A DNA stretch of 64,000 nucleotides. It comes from Candidatus Megaera polyxenophila. GTDB lineage: Bacteria > Pseudomonadota > Alphaproteobacteria > Rickettsiales > Rickettsiaceae. Below the pieces are notes generated by a model, which saw only the letters and a program-made list of their open reading frames with translations, had not been told where the DNA came from and made no database searches. A program made the position numbers and the translations under genes. The stretch lies in assembly GCA_037101405.1 (NCBI GenBank), contig AP017965.1:124001-188000 (forward strand), in the 5' to 3' direction. Numbering within the stretch: position 1 is the first letter of the stretch; each line of letters opens with the position of its first letter. Shown piece after piece: positions 55,935 to 64,000 of this stretch.

Positions 55935-57361
55935 GAGTTATGATGGAAAGTTGTGTATGGAGGTGAGATAGAAGATTAGGTGGCGTATTCGCAAATTAAT
56001 ATTATTATTGTAATTTGCAAATCCTATTAACAATAAAATAAGGAATACACCATGAGAAAGAGTAATATAATTGATTATAAAAATCCAACACAAAATTTAG
56101 TAACAGATGTATTAAGTGAGTTTTTAAGGGAGTCAGCTCAAAAAATGTTGCAACTAGCTATAGAGGAAGAGGTACAAAATTTTATATCATCCTACCAAGA
56201 TAAGTTACTTACTAATGGGAGTAAACAAGTCGTCCGCAATGGCTACTTACCTGAGCGCAACATACAAACCGGTATAGGAGAGGTAGCAGTAAAAGTACCA
56301 CGGGTAAGAGATAGAGGTAAAGAGGATATAAAATTCTCTTCTAATCTGATTCCGCAATACATGAGGCGTACGGTTACTATAGATGTTCTATTACCGCTAC
56401 TTTATTTAAAGGGAATATCTACTACAGATTTTGCTGATAGCTTTGAACCTATATTGGGTAGCAAGCCAAAGAACTTATCACCTAATGTAATATCCAGGCT
56501 AAAATCTGAGTGGTATGATCAATATTTGTTATGGCAAAGACGAGATTTAACAAAGAAGAAATATGTCTACTTCTGGGTTGATGGTATTTATTTACAGGCA
56601 AGAATGGAATCGGAGAAGAACTGTATTTTGGTAATAATTGGTGTTGATGAATACGGAAAAAAGGAATTGGTCGCTATAGATGATGGTTTTAGAGAAAGCA
56701 AGGAAAGCTGGCAAGGATTATTACTCGACATAAAAAGCAGAGGTCTGATACACTCTCCTGCCTTAGCTGTTGGAGATGGAGCACTTGGTTTTTGGGGAGC
56801 TCTGACAGAAGAATATCCTACTACGGTACATCAGCGCTGTTGGGTACATAAGACTTCTAATATTTTGAATAAGTTACCAAAATCTCAGCAAGCTAAAGCC
56901 AAGCAAATGATACATAATATTTATATGGCTAGTTCTAGAGAAGAAGCTGAATCCAGTTGGAAAAAATTTATCTTGGCTTATTCTGCTAAATATCCTAAGG
57001 CTACAGAATGCTTATTGAAAAATGAAAAAGAGTTATTAGCTTTTTACGATTTTCCAGGGGAGCACTGGATACATTTGCGGACAACTAATCCTATTGAATC
57101 TACCTTTGCTACGGTTAAGCATAGAACTAGAAAATCTAGGAATTGTTTTTCGAGAAATACTATTATTGCTGCTACCTATAAATTATTCCTTGAAGCAGAA
57201 AAAAGGTGGAAACCTTTACGAGGTAAAAACCGCATTGCCCAAGTTATTAATATGGAAAAATTTATAGATGGAATTCATGTAAGTGAAATTAGTAACGATA
57301 ACTTAAATGAGAAAAAATATGTTGCCTAATTTTTTTCATACACAACATTTGACAATAACTC
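55935..57361 (+). mobile_element. IS256-family element, copy 2 (inverted relative to copy 1)
   Basis: Same ends as copy 1 apart from the outermost base, and about the same length. No 8-bp target duplication is visible: left flank GATATTA, right flank AGGGAAAT. This suggests that one end was exchanged by recombination. With copy 1 it bounds a segment of about 14 kb carrying rep and par. Confidence 0.88.
56052..57329 (+). CDS. IS256-family transposase (copy 2)
   Basis: 425 residues, translation identical to the copy at 40248-41525, with all catalytic residues. The identity supports recent duplication and a good substrate for homologous recombination. Confidence 0.95.
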   Translation: MRKSNIIDYKNPTQNLVTDVLSEFLRESAQKMLQLAIEEEVQNFISSYQDKLLTNGSKQVVRNGYLPERNIQTGIGEVAVKVPRVRDRGKEDIKFSSNLIPQYMRRTVTIDVLLPLLYLKGISTTDFADSFEPILGSKPKNLSPNVISRLKSEWYDQYLLWQRRDLTKKKYVYFWVDGIYLQARMESEKNCILVIIGVDEYGKKELVAIDDGFRESKESWQGLLLDIKSRGLIHSPALAVGDGALGFWGALTEEYPTTVHQRCWVHKTSNILNKLPKSQQAKAKQMIHNIYMASSREEAESSWKKFILAYSAKYPKATECLLKNEKELLAFYDFPGEHWIHLRTTNPIESTFATVKHRTRKSRNCFSRNTIIAATYKLFLEAEKRWKPLRGKNRIAQVINMEKFIDGIHVSEISNDNLNEKKYVA

Positions 57362-57591
57362 AGGGAAATCCAAAAGGGGGGAAATGGCAAATATCTTGAT
57401 AAAAGTATTTGCATCTTAAAACTTAAATTCATAAATGTATTCCATAATTAGGCACTGCACATTATATATTATAAGTTGAACTCTAACAACAGTTTTTCAT
57501 GAATTACCCAACGCCTTAAAGAGCGTTTGGCTTCTTGCTTAATAATATCATAACTAATGAAGAAAAATAACAGAGAACTATACAGCATAAC

Positions 57592-58446
57592 CTAAAAATA
57601 TTTATTTACTTCATCTTTTATCTTCTGTCTAGTCAATTTGATTTTTGGTGAATCTCCTAATTTTAGCCACAAAATAGCATGCTCGGATAAACCTGCAGAA
57701 TTCAATTCTTTATTCACGATATTAGTGATTTCTTTTTCAATTTGTTCTTTTTGATTAGAAAAATTGCCTAAACTAAGTGTTTGACCTAATTGATTAAGAG
57801 AGTTTTGTATATTAGGTTGGACTACTTTTTTTACAAGTGTTTCTAAGTCTGATTTGTGAGTTATTAGCAATTCCAAAGCTTTATCTTTTGTTAAAGTAAT
57901 ATCAAAAATTAGATCGATGTAAAAAAAATATTCGGATTGCTGTTGACTATTTAGTAAGGTATCCTTATCTGGTCTAATACTTAATTTCCAATTATAAGTT
58001 TCCTTTTGAGGAAAAGTATATAAGTTACGTAGTAAATTTTTTGATAACGGAAGAAAGTGATCTCCAGCAGATAATTCCTTGATTTCATTGTGATTGTCTG
58101 GATTTCCTACAAAGGTGATTTCTTCTGGTTTTACAGTATAATAACCGGTATTGACGATAGAAACTATGTACCAAGTGGTAATTCCGCACATAACTAGTAA
58201 TAATAAAAGATTTTGGATTATAATTGTTATACGATCTTTGCTGATTAGTAGCTCTATAAACCCTATAAATAGAATAATAGTCAAAAATATTAATACCATT
58301 GATAATATTATTAATAGAGGGGTTGGAAGAAATGAAAAAATAGAAAGTACAAAAACCAGCAACAATATACCACCTAGGGTTTCTGTGTATGATAGTGGTT
58401 CTTGAGGTTTTTTGATGTTCTTTGTTTGAGTATTTATGGCTTTCAT
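57592..58446 (-). CDS. Membrane protein with SPFH-like domain
   Basis: 284 residues. Three hydrophobic segments at about 25-45, 45-70 and 75-100, then a soluble domain that resembles a divergent SPFH/prohibitin fold (NTGYYTVKPEEITFVG, YFFYIDLIFDITLTKDKA, VKKVVQPNIQNSLNQLG). It is the third gene of a three-gene operon that begins with a clearer SPFH protein. The domain call is by pattern and order of strands. Function unknown; possibly the second subunit of a membrane ring. Confidence 0.55.
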   Translation of the reverse strand: MKAINTQTKNIKKPQEPLSYTETLGGILLLVFVLSIFSFLPTPLLIILSMVLIFLTIILFIGFIELLISKDRITIIIQNLLLLLVMCGITTWYIVSIVNTGYYTVKPEEITFVGNPDNHNEIKELSAGDHFLPLSKNLLRNLYTFPQKETYNWKLSIRPDKDTLLNSQQQSEYFFYIDLIFDITLTKDKALELLITHKSDLETLVKKVVQPNIQNSLNQLGQTLSLGNFSNQKEQIEKEITNIVNKELNSAGLSEHAILWLKLGDSPKIKLTRQKIKDEVNKYF

Positions 58447-58463
58447 AATATTACCTATTTGGA

Positions 58464-59231
58464 TTAATTGATTAATTGCGGACGCAAATCAAGAGGGTAA
58501 AGTATAAATGCAGTTATCAGGTCACTGATGTTGGTTAGATTTCTCTTATTTTTGCGGCACTTAAAATCACAGTAGTATTTAGTGTAGTATGATGAATTGA
58601 ATTCCTGATCTTTAGTTCTTAGTTCTAGCTCTGCTAGTTTAAGCGAATTGGTCGGATTTGTATTTGGTTCAAATTTTTTAATAAAATTTTTTGTTCTGTT
58701 ATCTATTTCATCAGCAAAAAAGGAAATAGAACAGGGCATCTTTTCATTTTTTAAATCGTATTTCATTTTTACTTTTTCAACAAATGAGTTAAAAAATCTG
58801 GGGGTAGGGGTAGCCATTTCCATAATCAAAGGTTCTCCTACAATTGCTGCTAGTTCTTTGTTAGGAACAATCTTAATATTCAAATTAATGTTTCCATTTT
58901 CAGTAATTATTTTTAAAGGGAACTCAGTATTTTGAGTAGAATTAGGATGAAAGAATATTATGGATTCATGGTTATTAGGTTCTGTCCTGTACTCTTTAAA
59001 TATTAAACTGGATGGATTTATACTTTCAATGTGGCGAATTTTACCTGATGAGCAGAGTTTGACATAACTTAGGTCATTATCTCCTATTTCAACGTTTACA
59101 ATTCGGTTTTTTGGGGCATCTTCTAGAGAGCGTGCCAGATTTTGCGGTATTGTATGAGGAATCAAGTATGTAAGGCATAATACAATACAAATCGTAATAT
59201 AAGCAGAAATCAGACCTAGTATAATGTTCAT
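58464..59231 (-). CDS. Single-helix membrane protein of unknown function in the SPFH operon
   Basis: About 255 residues starting MNIILGLISAYITICIVLCL, one membrane helix followed by a large soluble part with two or three Cys near the C-terminus (YYCDFKCRKN). The ATG at 59231 is preceded by CAGGAAAC; an earlier ATG at 59300 overlaps the gene before it. It lies between two SPFH-like genes. No family recognised. Confidence 0.6.
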   Translation of the reverse strand: MNIILGLISAYITICIVLCLTYLIPHTIPQNLARSLEDAPKNRIVNVEIGDNDLSYVKLCSSGKIRHIESINPSSLIFKEYRTEPNNHESIIFFHPNSTQNTEFPLKIITENGNINLNIKIVPNKELAAIVGEPLIMEMATPTPRFFNSFVEKVKMKYDLKNEKMPCSISFFADEIDNRTKNFIKKFEPNTNPTNSLKLAELELRTKDQEFNSSYYTKYYCDFKCRKNKRNLTNISDLITAFILYPLDLRPQLIN

Positions 59232-59283
59232 ATAAGTTTCCTGTTTTTTTATATAATTAAAAGGTTGAGCGAGGGTTAAGAAA

Positions 59284-60261
59284 TTACCTTTTCTGATCAA
59301 TTTGATCTAAATTTAAAATAAAGTTTTTACCATCAGTAACTTTAGGTAAAACACCATCCCATCTTTCAAGGAATTTAAGTTTTATTAACTCAGGAGTAAG
59401 AGATTTAGCGAGTTTTTCGTTAGCTTCTGCCTCTGCTTGAGCAGCTATAAGTCTGCTTTTAGCTAATCCTTCACTTGTTGCTATCTGCTTTTTTGCTTCG
59501 GCTTCCGCTTCCCTTAACTCGTTTTCTCTTTGTTCTGCTCTCTGTATAGCTTCAATTTTTCTATTTAAAGCTTCTGTGACAATAGATGGAACATCAAAAT
59601 TGCCAATAATATAAACTTTATGTAAATTAAAACCTATCGGCTTTAATTCCTCATGAAGGATATTTTTGACCTTATAAAAAAATTCTTCCTTTTTCTCCCC
59701 GTATAAATCTTCTACCCTCATCTTTGAGGCAACTATATTAATAGCATCCCTTACATTATTTTTTATGAATGTATCTGTGATTTCTTGTATTCCTAGCCTA
59801 TACTTAGCAAAAAGAATAGGTATTTTCTCCGGTTCTAATGAAAAAGTAATACCTATGTTACTTGATACTTGTAGCCCTTCCTGCGTTTGGAATTTAATAT
59901 CTTCCCAAGTATGGTTCTGATCAAAAGTAGGAAATTTATACACCTCTTTCCAAGGTGCAATAAAATTAACACCTACTTTTAATGATTTTTCTTCTACGCC
60001 TTTGTTTTCTCCAAGTAAATTAACTACTATTCCTATTTGTCCGGGATTAATTCTGTATACTGTAAATAAAACAATAAGAACCAAAAAAATTGCACTTAGT
60101 AAAATAGTTAATTGTGTCTTAATACTTAAACTGTCTATAAAATTTATCATTGTTCCTTCTGTTTTATTTATTTTATAATTTGCATCCTTGTGGGTCTGAG
60201 CTTTATTTTGCTCATCTTTTCTATGGATTTTTACTTCTTTCGTCTCTGAATCTTTTTTCAT
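59284..60261 (-). CDS. SPFH/prohibitin-family membrane protein (HflK/prohibitin-like)
   Basis: 325 residues. A hydrophilic N-terminus, one membrane helix (QLTILLSAIFLVLIVLFTVY), then the SPFH domain (NPGQIGIVVNLLGENKGVEE, LQVSSNIGITFSLEPEKIPI, LHKVYIIGNFDVPSIVTEAL), then the long Ala/Glu-rich coiled coil (RAEQRENELREAEAEAKKQI). Such proteins form large membrane rings and control proteases or lipid domains. It opens a three-gene minus-strand operon. ATG 60150 (MINFIDSL) is a possible alternative start, with GAAGGA before it. The partner FtsH-like protease is not in the window. Confidence 0.88.
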   Translation of the reverse strand: MKKDSETKEVKIHRKDEQNKAQTHKDANYKINKTEGTMINFIDSLSIKTQLTILLSAIFLVLIVLFTVYRINPGQIGIVVNLLGENKGVEEKSLKVGVNFIAPWKEVYKFPTFDQNHTWEDIKFQTQEGLQVSSNIGITFSLEPEKIPILFAKYRLGIQEITDTFIKNNVRDAINIVASKMRVEDLYGEKKEEFFYKVKNILHEELKPIGFNLHKVYIIGNFDVPSIVTEALNRKIEAIQRAEQRENELREAEAEAKKQIATSEGLAKSRLIAAQAEAEANEKLAKSLTPELIKLKFLERWDGVLPKVTDGKNFILNLDQIDQKR

Positions 60262-60481
60262 ATAAATACTCTATTTATTTTTATATTATATATATAATAT
60301 ACACTAAACTTAGTATAACATCAATATATATTATATATAACGTCAATATATAATATATATAATTATCTATTATATTCTATAATTATTTATATAGTCTTAG
60401 AATAAGATATATATATTTAATATTTACACTGATAAAAAATAGTTTATTATTAATAAGTATAAATAATTAAAATTTAAGGTT

Positions 60482-60640
60482 ATGGCTAATCTAAAAAATA
60501 CGTTGATCTCGTTAGATGAAGACTTATTACAGAAAATCGCAGAAGAAGCAGCAGAGAATAAAAGGACTAAGAAAGCTCAAGCAGAGTACATAATTGAACA
60601 ATATTATAAGAACAAGGAAGGTAAGGGAAAAGAAAGTTAA
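60482..60640 (+). CDS. Small ribbon-helix-helix-like protein (orphan antitoxin-like)
   Basis: 52 residues: MANLKNTLISLDEDLLQKIA then EEAAENKRTKKAQAEYIIEQ and a Lys-rich tail. The pattern suits a short RHH regulator or an antitoxin. AAGG lies just before the ATG. There is no toxin gene beside it; the IS21 element starts 42 bp downstream and may have removed one. Confidence 0.55.
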   Translation: MANLKNTLISLDEDLLQKIAEEAAENKRTKKAQAEYIIEQYYKNKEGKGKES

Positions 60641-60738
60641 ATATGACTTATTCATTTGATTTAATATGTTTATGCTATTTTTGTTGTGCGCCAGGTATAC
60701 TAGTCCACCCCTGCGCCAGATGAGAAGTCCACTATATA

Positions 60739-61509
60739 CTAACTTTTTTGTATCATATTGTCATCCTCCATTTTAAATTTTGGCGTAAAGTTTTTTCGGT
60801 AAGAATCACCCTCTAATACTACTCTATACGAATTATTAACTATTCTATCCAAAGCAGCGTTAGCCATAACAGGATCAAAAAATATTTCCGCCCATGTTTC
60901 AATTTTCCTATTTGTGGTAATGATCAGACTAGCATTTATATGCACGGCCGCTATTAAATCATATAAATCAGATGATTGTTCCGCTGATAAGGTTTTTAGG
61001 CCAAAATCATCTAAGATCAATAAATCAACTTTTGTATAACGCTTAAAAATAGCGTCATAAGTAAAATCAGCTCTAGAACGGTAAAATTCGTTAAGCAACT
61101 CGTTGCTCCTTATAAACTTTACCTTTTTATTACGTTGGCAAGCCAACATTCCAAGAGCTTGAGATAAGTGCGTTTTACCGGTACCTACCGGTCCCATAAT
61201 AATTACGTGATTCTTTTCCTTAATAAATTTTGCTGTCATTAAATCATTAATTGCATGTCTAATTTTCAGTGAATAACGTTTTAAATCAAAGCCTTCAAAT
61301 GTTTTTGTTTCTTCAAATTTTGCTTGGGTAACTCTTCTCTGTAGAGAGCTTTGGTTTCTATTATCCAACTCGTCCTGGAATAACATTAAAAGTAATTCTT
61401 CGTATGACATTGTTGCATCCCTTGCTTGTCTTAATCTACTCTCCAAGCTATCGGATATACCTAATAACCTTAGTTGCTGTACTAAATTATCAAGTTGCAA
61501 GTTATGCAT
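60739..61509 (-). CDS. istB: IS21 helper ATPase IstB
   Basis: About 256 residues, AAA+ ATPase of the DnaC/IstB family: Walker A GPVGTGKTHLSQ and Walker B DLLILDDFG, then NRKIETWAEIFFDPVMANAA. It directs target choice of IstA. ATG 61509 overlaps the istA stop by 8 bp; an earlier in-frame ATG at 61560 is less likely. Confidence 0.93.
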   Translation of the reverse strand: MHNLQLDNLVQQLRLLGISDSLESRLRQARDATMSYEELLLMLFQDELDNRNQSSLQRRVTQAKFEETKTFEGFDLKRYSLKIRHAINDLMTAKFIKEKNHVIIMGPVGTGKTHLSQALGMLACQRNKKVKFIRSNELLNEFYRSRADFTYDAIFKRYTKVDLLILDDFGLKTLSAEQSSDLYDLIAAVHINASLIITTNRKIETWAEIFFDPVMANAALDRIVNNSYRVVLEGDSYRKNFTPKFKMEDDNMIQKS

Positions 61510-63046
61510 AATTGACCTCCATATCAGAACTATATTCTTTAGGATCTCTAATATAAGCATTAGCCGTAATATTCTTTACTTTACCGCCTTCAATATTAGG
61601 AATAGAGTACTGATCCAGTTTATTTTTTAAAATATTGGATATAGCCTCATAAGTATAATTATCATAAGACACAGCTCGCAAACATGCAGCTTCTAGTCTG
61701 TCATTACCGTATGTCTGGGATAATCTTAAAATACCTTGAACTTTACGTACAGATATTCTACCGCCTGATGCAAGAATTCTACTTATTACCTGGTGTGTAG
61801 AATTACCTATATCTTTAGCACAACTTAAACATTTCTCTGGGTTATTCTCTAAATAATATAAAGCAGATTTTGGGTAATCTTTTTCGTCGGTAATCCATTG
61901 ACCTTTATTATAATTCCTCGGATGGGTTTTTATGATTTGATGTTTATAGTAAGCCGTAACAGCCTTTATCCCCACTCGAACACTAACTTCTTCTCCTATA
62001 TATTTTGTCGGTACCGAATAAAAATTACCTTTGACTACAAAATGGTGATCTTTTTGTACCCTGCATCTAGTCCAAATCGGCATATCAAAAATACCTGAAG
62101 GTATAGGAAGTAAACATTCCTTTTCTTCCAATAAAAATGTATCAATTGGCTTCGATCCTGTTGTAGTACATACTCTATGTGATATTTCATTTTTACACCA
62201 CTTGATAGCTTCAATATTCGCCTCTATAATATTGCTATATGATTTACCGGCTATAAGTTGCTCTCTAACTATCCTAATAGAGCGTTCCACTTTGCCTTTA
62301 TGCTCCGGCTTAAAAACTTTAGTCGGGTCTATTGTAAAACCATAAAACCTTGATAATTCTGAATAAGTCTCATTTAAAGTAGGGTCATAAATATCAGGTT
62401 TAATGACCCCGGCTTTTAAATTATCCAATATTACCCTACTCGGTACACCACCAAAAAAGTTGAAAGCATTTACATGGAGCTGAGCCCAACTAACCTGGTC
62501 CTGTGAAAAAGCAAACTCTACGTAACGATAACGACTATGGGACAGCGTCATTACAAAAGCATAAAGTTTTCTATTTTTACCATTAACATCCTGCATCTTG
62601 CCAATATAACCAAAATCTACCTGAGCTTCTTGACCTGGTTCAGTCTTTATATGAATAGTATTCTTGGGTAGCTTAGGAAAAGCTTTTTGAATATATCGGT
62701 TAATACTCCGATTACTTACTTTGACGCCTTCTGCTAATAGTAAACGCCGAATTTGGGTGTGGGTTATACTTCTTTGTTTTAGCCAGTTCCCTATTGCCTC
62801 ATTATATTCTGCAAGAATTATCATTGCAGATGCTCTATGTATAGGTTCGTTCTTATATAATTTTTCTTCAACCTTGATCGCTATCCTGTTTAATTCAGAG
62901 TCACTAGCTAAAATACTGAGATTTTCTTGTTTTGCTAACTCAATATATTTTCTTATTGTATCCCTGGATAGATCAAATGATCTAGCTATCTGTCTTTGGC
63001 TATTACCTTTGATGTGCTGGTACAGCACTTCTCTAATTGTTGACAT
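61502..63046 (-). CDS. istA: IS21 transposase IstA
   Basis: About 514 residues. N-terminal HTH (QRQIARSFDLSRDTIRKYIE), a second HTH-like region, and the rve core: PGQEAQVDFGYIGKMQ, GGVPSRVILDNLKAGV and EHKGKVERSIRIVREQ carry the D-D-E residues. The ATG at 63046 is favoured, since GAGGAA lies seven bases upstream; 63061 is an alternative. Confidence 0.93.
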   Translation of the reverse strand: MSTIREVLYQHIKGNSQRQIARSFDLSRDTIRKYIELAKQENLSILASDSELNRIAIKVEEKLYKNEPIHRASAMIILAEYNEAIGNWLKQRSITHTQIRRLLLAEGVKVSNRSINRYIQKAFPKLPKNTIHIKTEPGQEAQVDFGYIGKMQDVNGKNRKLYAFVMTLSHSRYRYVEFAFSQDQVSWAQLHVNAFNFFGGVPSRVILDNLKAGVIKPDIYDPTLNETYSELSRFYGFTIDPTKVFKPEHKGKVERSIRIVREQLIAGKSYSNIIEANIEAIKWCKNEISHRVCTTTGSKPIDTFLLEEKECLLPIPSGIFDMPIWTRCRVQKDHHFVVKGNFYSVPTKYIGEEVSVRVGIKAVTAYYKHQIIKTHPRNYNKGQWITDEKDYPKSALYYLENNPEKCLSCAKDIGNSTHQVISRILASGGRISVRKVQGILRLSQTYGNDRLEAACLRAVSYDNYTYEAISNILKNKLDQYSIPNIEGGKVKNITANAYIRDPKEYSSDMEVNYA

Positions 63047-63216
63047 ACTATATTTCCTCATTCAATTTAATTTAAACTCTAATTTAATTAACAATAAGTT
63101 ATTAAATTAGCATTGTTTTCTTCTTTTGAAAGTGGACTTCTCACCTGGCGCAGGGGTGGACTAGTATGCTTGGCGCAGTTCCTTTTTTAGTGGCCTAAAA
63201 TACCTGGCGCACAACA

Positions 63217-63554
63217 GTATCATAATGCAGCAGGTTTACCATTCCTATACCAGGAATAACATCATGTACAGCGCCAGAATATTGATAATGCACAAGCTCG
63301 ATCTTTTTGCTATATTGCTTCGATATCAAAGTATCATCACCTACCAATAAACAAGGAGAGTCCTGATCAATATATTTCGATACCTCTTTATAAATCTCAC
63401 TAGGGCGGAAATTCTGGCTATTTAACCACCGACTTGCACTATCATGGGATAGCTTAACAGGACTTACTTCCGATAAAGCTTTGCCGCTATATCTTATGCT
63501 ACTTGCTTGTAAAAATGATTTGTATAAGTCCTTGTTACACTTTGATTTTCCCAT
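63217..63554 (-). pseudogene. DDE transposase (IS4/IS701-like), C-terminus removed by IS21
   Basis: The first 113 residues of a transposase. The segment SPCLLVGDDTLISKQYSKKI followed by VHYQYSGAVHDVIPGIGMVN resembles the first catalytic Asp region of IS4-group/IS701 transposases (DDT...QYSG). It is interrupted at the IS21 right end; no other part was found on the far side of IS21. Confidence 0.65.
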
Positions 63555-63699
63555 TCCTTACTAAAAATATTTTTTCTCTAATTTAACATATTTTCTCCCA
63601 AGTGCGAAACTCCTGTATCTTAAATGTTAATTAATAGTTGCGATGCAATAAAAAATTATTTAAGATTCTAAAAAAGCACCTAATTATAAGCATCCGGCA

Positions 63700-63809
63700 A
63701 TGAAGAAACCAGCAATAGTTAGCTTAAGTTCAGCACAGCGACAAGAAGTTGTAAATACCCTAGATGAGATACTAAAAGAAAATAATTATCGTTACAAAGA
63801 TTTAGTATA
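63700..63809 (+). pseudogene. N-terminal fragment of an unknown protein, cut by IS3 copy
   Basis: 36 codons (MKKPAIVSLSSAQRQEVVNT then LDEILKENNYRYKDLV) whose stop codon is completed by the IS3 end at 63810. The start resembles the helix-turn-helix beginning of transposase-like proteins but is too short to name. The rest should lie beyond the window. Confidence 0.4.
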
Positions 63810-64000
63810 AGGTGGCCCAATTTGTCTAGACTAAAAATCAGAAATTATGAGATATAATTTGCGTTATAATTTTAGCCAATAATTTTTGTTAAATACACCT
63901 GTTCTGGAGTTAAATATTCCAAGGATTGGTGCATCCTTTTACTATTATAAAAAGTTATGTAATCTGTTATAGCATTTTTTACCTCCTTGACAGTATTTAA
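63810..64000 (-). mobile_element. IS3-family element, second copy (cut by window edge)
   Basis: From 63810 the sequence repeats 12446-12636 without a difference that I could see. Only the left 191 bp are inside the window. Confidence 0.88.
63872..64000 (-). CDS. IS3-family transposase OrfB, C-terminal part (partial)
   Basis: The last 42 residues of OrfB, ending SLEYLTPEQVYLTKIIG as in the copy at 12508. The remainder lies beyond the right window edge. Confidence 0.85.
   Translation of the reverse strand, partial: LNTVKEVKNAITDYITFYNSKRMHQSLEYLTPEQVYLTKIIG

Larger units (their letters stand above)
60682..63216 (-). mobile_element. IS21-family element (2535 bp) with multiple terminal repeats
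   Basis: Both ends begin TGTTGTGCGCCAGGTAT. Inside each end there is a second repeat block beginning ATACTAGTCCACCCCTGCGC; the right end carries one additional GCGCCA unit and about 35 extra bases. Multiple terminal repeats and an istA-istB pair with overlap are the IS21 hallmarks. It lies inside a DDE transposase gene at its right edge. No clear target duplication was found. Confidence 0.88.

Noticed and set aside
57508-57536. Hairpin with GCGTTTGG arms downstream of the SPFH operon as a terminator
   Set aside because: The stem contains a bulge and there is no T-tract on the minus strand after it, so it is not convincing.
1-64000. tRNA or rRNA genes
   Set aside because: No cloverleaf-like segment with a T-loop GTTCGA-type motif or rRNA signature was noticed; a dedicated scan could not be run.

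Overview
The window looks like a Rickettsia accessory replicon or a large integrated mobile island. The DNA is strongly AT-rich. It carries the F-type conjugation block typical of Rickettsiales amplified genetic elements (TraA-L-E-K-B-V-C, TrbI-like, TraW, TraU, TrbC, TraN-like, TraG, TraD), a DnaA_N-type plasmid replication protein beside a ParA partition operon, short palindromes inserted in frame into gene starts, several toxin-antitoxin modules, and at least five kinds of insertion sequence. Tick-associated Rickettsia such as R. buchneri are the best-known carriers of this mixture. Species and plasmid identity are inferences from gene content; nothing was searched.

Layout. 1-1133: two adjacent paralogous exported proteins of unknown role, one cut by the window edge. 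1258-10654: a compact plus-strand biosynthetic cluster with a short-chain reductase, a free-standing NRPS A-T protein, a type II thioesterase, a class III aminotransferase, a thymidine phosphorylase and an A-T-C NRPS. 10765-11278: a RelBE-like toxin-antitoxin pair with a palindromic operator. 11474-11977: a foldback element with perfect 34-bp terminal inverted repeats. 12005-14511: a Sel1-repeat gene broken by a frameshift, an IS3 element and a stop. 14538-20086 (minus strand): TraD, a PLD nuclease, a Fic/HTH pair, MazEF, a lytic transglycosylase and a ParDE-like pair. 20949-35175 (minus strand): the tra operon, in which an IS3-family element sits between a 3'-truncated traN-like gene and the 3' part of traG, so traF, traH and most of traG are missing. 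35359-39919: a regulator, a beheaded autotransporter, a full IS next to a truncated copy of itself, and Rep-like fragments. 40215-41643 and 55935-57361: two inverted copies of one IS256-family element. Between them lie a regulator, a STAND ATPase with an apparent signal peptide, a degenerate sensor kinase, the rep/par replication and partition region, VapBC, and a sodium-symporter/histidine-kinase fusion. 57592-60261: a three-gene membrane operon with a prohibitin-type and a divergent SPFH-like protein. 60682-63216: an IS21 element that cut a DDE transposase. The window ends inside a second copy of the IS3 element seen at 12446.

How it works together. The replicon probably maintains itself through Rep, ParA, small ribbon-helix-helix proteins and several toxin-antitoxin pairs. 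Its own transfer apparatus looks disabled by the IS-associated deletion, although TraD, TraC, TraU and the early pilus genes are open. The main cargo is the small NRPS cluster. Its domain order suggests initiation on the A-T-C protein, then condensation onto the A-T protein, giving a dipeptide-like product. Two further signals stand out: 7-bp GTAWTAC motifs phased at 11 bp in arrays around the partition operon (a likely centromere), and the uncharacterised SPFH membrane operon.
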